From: JAGQUL01 sp038212015
Lineage (GTDB): Bacteria; Actinomycetota; Thermoleophilia; Gaiellales; SKUG01
DNA: 64,000 nt
Direction: 5' to 3'
Assembly: GCA_038212015.1 (NCBI GenBank)
Contig: JBBQUY010000003.1
Span: forward strand, 1-64,000
Positions 61,698 to 64,000 of this stretch are shown piece after piece (position 1 is the first letter of the stretch; each line of letters begins with the position of its first letter). Made by a program: the position numbers and the translations under genes. The notes below the pieces were generated by a model that saw only the letters and a program-made list of their open reading frames with translations, made no database searches and was not told the origin of the DNA.

Positions 61698-62103
61698 CAC
61701 TGTTGCTTTGAGCTTTCCGCGCGATTCGCGCTACTACGCCGTCGCTCGACTGGTGGTGGGCGGCATGGCCGCGCCACTGCAGATGAGCTACGACGCACTC
61801 GACGACCTGCAGCTCGCCATCTCGAGCCTGCTCGACCATGAGGAGCTCGCCACGCAGGGCGCCACGGTCGACGGCCTCGGCGACGTGCAGCTGCGACTCG
61901 AGGTCGACGAGCACCAGCTCGTGGCCGGACTCGGGGCGTTCGCGACGGGCAGCCTCGACCGCGCGTTCCAGCGCTCTGCCGAGCAGGGTGGCGAGATGGG
62001 CCTGCAGCGCCTGCTCGACACGATCGTCGACGACGTCAGCGTCGGGGCCGAGGATGATGGCGAGTGGGTCACGCTCACCAAGCGCGTGAAGGCGCTCGCA
62101 TGA
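61690..62103 (+). CDS. RsbW/SpoIIAB-like anti-sigma protein lacking the kinase N box
   Basis: 137 aa. N-terminal SFPRDSRYYAVARLVVGGMA and the DALDDLQLAISSLLDH block match the GHKL anti-sigma fold. Where RsbW-type kinases have E-A-x-x-N-A-x-x-H for Mg-ATP, this protein has LAISSLLDHEELATQG, so ATP binding is doubtful. It may still bind the sigma factor encoded four bases back into its stop (ATGA). No STAS anti-anti-sigma gene lies beside it. Start ATG 61690 overlaps the upstream gene by eight bases. Confidence 0.7.
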   Translation: MSDTVALSFPRDSRYYAVARLVVGGMAAPLQMSYDALDDLQLAISSLLDHEELATQGATVDGLGDVQLRLEVDEHQLVAGLGAFATGSLDRAFQRSAEQGGEMGLQRLLDTIVDDVSVGAEDDGEWVTLTKRVKALA

Positions 62104-62948
62104 ATCGTCGTCCCGAGGACATCATCGTCACGGCGGGTCTCGACCCTGCGATCCAGCAGGACATCGAGGAGAACCTCAACGAGCCGGTTCGTCGTCCCAC
62201 GGCCGACGACAAGGTCGACCACCAGCTGCTGTACGCCTATCACCACGACGGCAGCATGAAGGCGCGCGAGCAGCTCATCGAGCTGTACCTGCCGCTCGTG
62301 CGCTCGCTCGCGCGCCGCTACTCCTACCGCGGCGAGCAGCTCGAGGACCTCGTCCAGGTGGGCTGCATCGGTCTCATCAAGGCGATCGACCGCTTCGACA
62401 TCGAGCGTGGCGTGGAGCTCACGACCTACGCCACGCCGAACATCATCGGCGAGATCAAGCGCCATTTCCGCGACAAGGGCTGGGCCGTGCGCGTGCCGCG
62501 CGGCTTGCAGGAGCTCAACGTCCGCCTGAGCAAGCTCATCGAGGAACTGACCGTCCAGCTCGAGCGCTCGCCGACGATCGCCGAGCTCGCCAAGGCATCG
62601 GGCGCGACCGAGGAAGAAGTCCTCGAAGCGCTCGAGACCGGCCAGGCCTACTCGAGCGTGTCGCTCTCTTCCGGCCCGTCAGGTGGCGACGACGATGGTG
62701 ATCTCGATCCGCTCGAGTCGCTCGGCTCGATCGAGGAGAACTACGCGATCACCGAGGACCGTGCCGTGCTCGCTCCGGGCTTCGCCGCGCTCGACGATCG
62801 CGAACGATTCATCCTGCACCTGCGCTTCTTCGAGGGCCTCACGCAGTCGCAGATCGCCTCGCGCGTCGGCATCTCCCAGATGCACGTGTCGCGCCTGATC
62901 CGCCGCTCGCTCCAGAAGATCAAGGACGAGATCGGCACTGCTGAGTAA
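62100..62948 (+). CDS. SigB/SigF-type group 3 sigma factor
   Basis: 282 aa RNA polymerase sigma factor for a stress or developmental regulon. Region 2: LPLVRSLARRYSYRG, EDLVQVGCIGLIKAIDRFD and TTYATPNIIGEIKRHFRDKG; region 3 with VPRGLQELN; a Gly/Asp-rich linker; region 4: LDDRERFILHLRFFEGLTQSQIA then a helix-turn-helix ISQMHVSRLIRRSL (quoted in parts). Start ATG 62100 overlaps the anti-sigma stop, a usual partner arrangement. Converges with the hydrolase gene by 29 bases. Confidence 0.95.
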   Translation: MNRRPEDIIVTAGLDPAIQQDIEENLNEPVRRPTADDKVDHQLLYAYHHDGSMKAREQLIELYLPLVRSLARRYSYRGEQLEDLVQVGCIGLIKAIDRFDIERGVELTTYATPNIIGEIKRHFRDKGWAVRVPRGLQELNVRLSKLIEELTVQLERSPTIAELAKASGATEEEVLEALETGQAYSSVSLSSGPSGGDDDGDLDPLESLGSIEENYAITEDRAVLAPGFAALDDRERFILHLRFFEGLTQSQIASRVGISQMHVSRLIRRSLQKIKDEIGTAE

Positions 62949-63834
62949 GGACCGATCGGACGTGTTCGACGCACCCGGATGGGTCGACGATCGGCAGCTC
63001 GTGCCCGGCATCTGGCACGAGCTCGAACCGAATCATTGACGACCGTTGCGCCCACGCGTTCATCAGCTCCTGATCGATCACTCGATCCTGTGCGCCGGCG
63101 ACGAGGTGGATGGGGATCTCGGCGTCGATGAGCGGGCCCATCGCGGACTGCCACGGCGTGTCCAGGATGATGCTGTGCATCGCCCCGATGTAGGACCACC
63201 ACGAATGCTCCATGGCGCCTTCGAGCACGGGGATCGGCATGGTCGGGCGAACGGCGCGGTAGACCGGGCGTGCCAGGCGCGGTCGAGGGCACAGCAGCCG
63301 GCAGGTGATCTGCGCCAGCGGCGTGTCGAGCCCGGTGAGGGCGTTCACGCGACCCATCGCACGGACATGGTCGCGGGCCGACTGCGCGGATCGATGCAGG
63401 GGCGCGCCCCAGGTCACGATCCCTCCGACGCGATCCGCATGACGCGATGCCAGGCACACGCCGAGTGCCCCGCCAAGGGAATGTCCTGCGATGAAGAGTG
63501 GTCCTGATCCACGACCGACGACGTCGAGCAGGTCGTCGAGCGCGTGCAGGTGGTCGTCGAGCGTGAACTCCCGGCGACCGCGATCCAGCGAGGCTCCGAA
63601 ACCGAGGAGGTCCGGGATCACGACGGTGCCGCACGAGGCGAGCGCATCCCATGTCGCGTCGAACTGCGCCTGCGTGCTGGCGATGCCGTGGAGCAGCAGG
63701 ATCGTCACGTCGGATGAGTCGTCGATCGATTCGATGACGCGTCCGGCGAGCAGTTCCCCACGACGGATCGATCCGCGCCCGGGCTGCCACGCGATGCGCT
63801 TCGGCCGAGCGATGGTCATGCGGGAACGAGGCAT
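62920..63834 (-). CDS. Alpha/beta hydrolase
   Basis: 304 aa. Complete triad: oxyanion LLLHGIAST, nucleophile GHSLGG with S119, acid in AGAQDRVID, His in DAGHELP. Closest in feel to esterases and lactonases of the fold; substrate unknown. ATG 63834 is supported by -10 TATCCT six bases upstream; ATG 63819 is the alternative. No signal peptide. Confidence 0.88.
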   Translation of the reverse strand: MPRSRMTIARPKRIAWQPGRGSIRRGELLAGRVIESIDDSSDVTILLLHGIASTQAQFDATWDALASCGTVVIPDLLGFGASLDRGRREFTLDDHLHALDDLLDVVGRGSGPLFIAGHSLGGALGVCLASRHADRVGGIVTWGAPLHRSAQSARDHVRAMGRVNALTGLDTPLAQITCRLLCPRPRLARPVYRAVRPTMPIPVLEGAMEHSWWSYIGAMHSIILDTPWQSAMGPLIDAEIPIHLVAGAQDRVIDQELMNAWAQRSSMIRFELVPDAGHELPIVDPSGCVEHVRSVLTQQCRSRP

Positions 63835-63840
63835 CGGTGC

Positions 63841-63846
63841 AGGATA
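63841..63846 (-). promoter_or_regulatory. -10 element TATCCT of a leaderless start
   Basis: Minus strand TATCCT ends six bases before ATG 63834. Confidence 0.5.
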
Positions 63847-63914
63847 GCTGTGTACGAGGACTGCTGGTTGCCGGTGTCGTGACTGGGGATCGTTCCCCGT
63901 GGGAAGGCCCCCGT

Positions 63915-64000
63915 ATGCTCTGTCGTACCCGAAACGCCTCGCTGCTCGCCGTGTTCGTCGTGGGCGCGTGCCTGCCCTCGACCGCATCGGCCGCGCTCGA
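63915..64000 (+). CDS. Secreted protein, start only, cut by right edge
   Basis: 28 codons visible: MLCRTRNASLLAVFVVGACL then PSTASAAL, a Sec signal peptide with basic start, hydrophobic core and an ASA cleavage site. AAGG about eight bases before ATG 63915. Divergent from the hydrolase gene. Nothing can be said of the mature protein. Confidence 0.6.
   Translation, partial: MLCRTRNASLLAVFVVGACLPSTASAAL

Overview
The window is GC-rich DNA of an actinobacterium. Evidence is the strong G/C third-position preference of nearly every gene, TANNNT-type promoters placed directly in front of start codons, and actinobacterial families (M42 pair, HhH-GPD protein, AbiEi/DUF559 protein, heterodimeric ABC exporter, SigB/F-type sigma factor). 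I lean to Thermoleophilia/Solirubrobacterales (Patulibacter-like), but that rests on general recognition of protein types and is weak. There is no rRNA and no CRISPR array; two tRNA genes are present.

Left end (1-5360): a visibly AT-richer accessory stretch. It holds the N-terminal half of a MobF relaxase leaving the left edge, a SEC-C protein, a TIR-domain protein, a small zinc-ribbon protein and a large secreted delta-60 repeat protein. It ends at the 3' end of tRNA-Glu(CTC), a usual insertion point for integrative elements. I read it as the right part of an integrated element carrying a possible TIR/SEC-C defence module.

5500-35600: mixed chromosomal genes. They include lineage-specific Pro/Gly-rich proteins that share two modules, a Phd/VapC-type toxin-antitoxin pair, an ABC-F ATPase, a peptide-uptake operon (binding lipoprotein plus two permeases, no ATPase), an AbiEi/DUF559 protein, an HhH-GPD protein, tandem M42 peptidases, endonuclease I overlapping a PAP2 phosphatase, a DNA-crosslink peptidase, an EEP hydrolase, tRNA-Gln(CTG), a heterodimeric ABC exporter, a flavin disulfide reductase and a lipase. 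Several hydrolases and nucleases have no signal peptide although their families are usually exported.

35600-54600: hotdog and GNAT enzymes, glutamate formimidoyltransferase, a phospholipase D, a collagen-like secreted protein, and hutH, hutU and hutI scattered among unrelated genes. Together with the formimidoyltransferase these give histidine to glutamate with formimino transfer to tetrahydrofolate. A metallo-hydrolase, hisS and aspS follow.

54600-64000: a coiled-coil protein diverging from a large Ala/Pro-rich membrane protein, a lipoprotein, MnmA carrying an IscU/NifU-like N-terminal domain, a tightly overlapping four-gene operon ending in a degenerate RsbW-like protein and a SigB/F-type sigma factor, a convergent alpha/beta hydrolase, and the signal peptide of a secreted protein cut by the right edge.

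Two patterns cross the whole window. First, many genes have a TANNNT-like -10 element 5-7 bases before the start codon and no Shine-Dalgarno, so they are probably leaderless. Second, two families of long palindromes sit 3-10 bases after stop codons (17080, 49972; and 36402, 50061, 50122, 54571, 54632).
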